A program made the translations under genes and the position numbers. From Takakia lepidozioides (lineage: Eukaryota > Streptophyta > Takakiopsida > Takakiales > Takakiaceae), in assembly GCA_030704615.1 (NCBI GenBank), contig CM060733.1, forward strand, positions 72,230,001 to 72,294,000: a DNA stretch of 64,000 nucleotides. The letters run 5' to 3'. The first letter of the stretch is position 1. Each line of letters starts with the position of its first letter. Of this stretch, positions 63,597-64,000 are shown piece by piece. The notes beneath the pieces are model-generated. The model made no database searches. It was not told where the DNA came from and saw nothing but the letters and a program-made list of their open reading frames with translations.

Positions 63597-64000
63597 GGAC
63601 CGCATTTCATTTTTCTCCAAGCAGCGATTTCTGGCAGCTCCCTTTCCTCCGTAACGGATATGTTGTACCGCATTTCATTTCTTGACATGGCATTACCATA
63701 CTTCGAATTGGAAATGCGGCACCGCATTCCCATATTGGACCTTGAATTGTCCAAGCATGTCCAATCGCCAATGCTTGTCCATGTCCGTTCTGGAAATGCG
63801 GCACCGCATTTCCATGCCCGTCATCAAATTTTCTTATTGGACAATGGAATGCGGTGCCGCATTTCCATCGAAGGGTCTGGAATTGGACAATCAACGATGT
63901 CTGTTTTGGAAATGCGGCGCCGCATTTCCATGTTTGGCAATCAAAAGTTCTTATTGGACATTGGAATGTGGTGCCGCATTTCCGTCCAAGGGTCTGGAAT
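63597..64000. repeat. ~117-bp tandem repeat with GGAAATGCGG palindromes
   Basis: Palindromes lie at 63710-63730, 63792-63813 (perfect arms, CA centre), 63846-63866, 63908-63929 (perfect) and 63963-63983. They alternate at 54-62 bp, so each ~117-bp unit holds two; half-sites CCGCATTTC precede at 63600 and 63668. The array continues past the window end. Confidence 0.9.

Overview
The window looks like a nuclear, repeat-rich stretch of a streptophyte (green-plant lineage) genome. The evidence is one clear host gene, an intron-containing ERD2-like (KDEL/HDEL-receptor family) gene of the plant type; an exon resembling the plant-specific PDF motif of organellar single-stranded-DNA-binding (OSB) proteins; GT-AG introns throughout; CCCTAAA-type telomere-like runs; and dense plant-style LTR, L1-like, SINE-like, MULE-like and CACTA-like elements. 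The mixture of element types would fit a charophyte such as Chara, but the species is inference and cannot be settled from the sequence alone. I saw no rRNA genes, functional tRNA genes, CRISPR arrays or bacterial operons.

Layout: 0-1.3 kb holds a possible terminal exon and a ~320-bp tandem repeat carrying palindromes. 1.3-4.0 kb is a broken Ty3/gypsy-like gag-protease on the minus strand, followed by C-rich minisatellite DNA to 6.4 kb. 6.8-8.6 kb is a dead LINE reverse transcriptase and 8.6-9.05 kb holds fused integrase scraps. 10.7-13.5 kb is the ERD2-like gene (minus strand, at least five exons). 14.1 kb is a SINE. 15.2-19.9 kb is the 5' half of an L1-like LINE (minus) split by a MULE-like insertion with 11-bp target duplications. 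20.5-22.4 kb is a ~250-bp repeat family that reappears in the opposite orientation at 55.2-58.2 kb. 23.1-31.8 kb is dominated by GGGGATC-rich arrays and contains two multi-exon plus-strand genes: an unknown gene, and a Pro/Ser-rich, Lys-rich protein whose last exon is the C-terminal half of a Ulp1/C48 SUMO-type protease. A MULE transposase fragment lies on the opposite strand. 33-34 kb has a CACTA-like end inside a gypsy pol fragment. 34-42.5 kb contains several hairpin and purine-tract repeats plus a SWIM zinc-finger gene. 43.5-45.2 kb is strongly C-over-G skewed DNA abutting a gypsy integrase. 46.8-50.9 kb holds decayed exons of unknown genes. 51.1-55.2 kb is an L1-like LINE with a 5' inversion (twin-priming layout). 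55-58 kb has repeats with telomere-like motifs, 58.7-59.5 kb has a triplicated coding-like segment, and 62.4-63.3 kb has a 330-bp tandem duplication.

The most unusual theme is short palindromes. Several local arrays (0.46-0.91, 17.2, 15.2/46.0/47.8/49.2-49.6/51.0 and 63.7-64.0 kb) have different arms but share a core of CG, four variable bases, CG. The arms are constant within an array and differ between arrays, and at least one pair shows a compensatory change. In three places the palindromes sit two or three per tandem unit. I know of no described system that matches this, and it is the best candidate here for something new.

The ERD2-like gene is the only confidently functional host gene. 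Almost everything else is transposable-element coding sequence in various states of decay, so most multi-exon models below are hypotheses about former genes.
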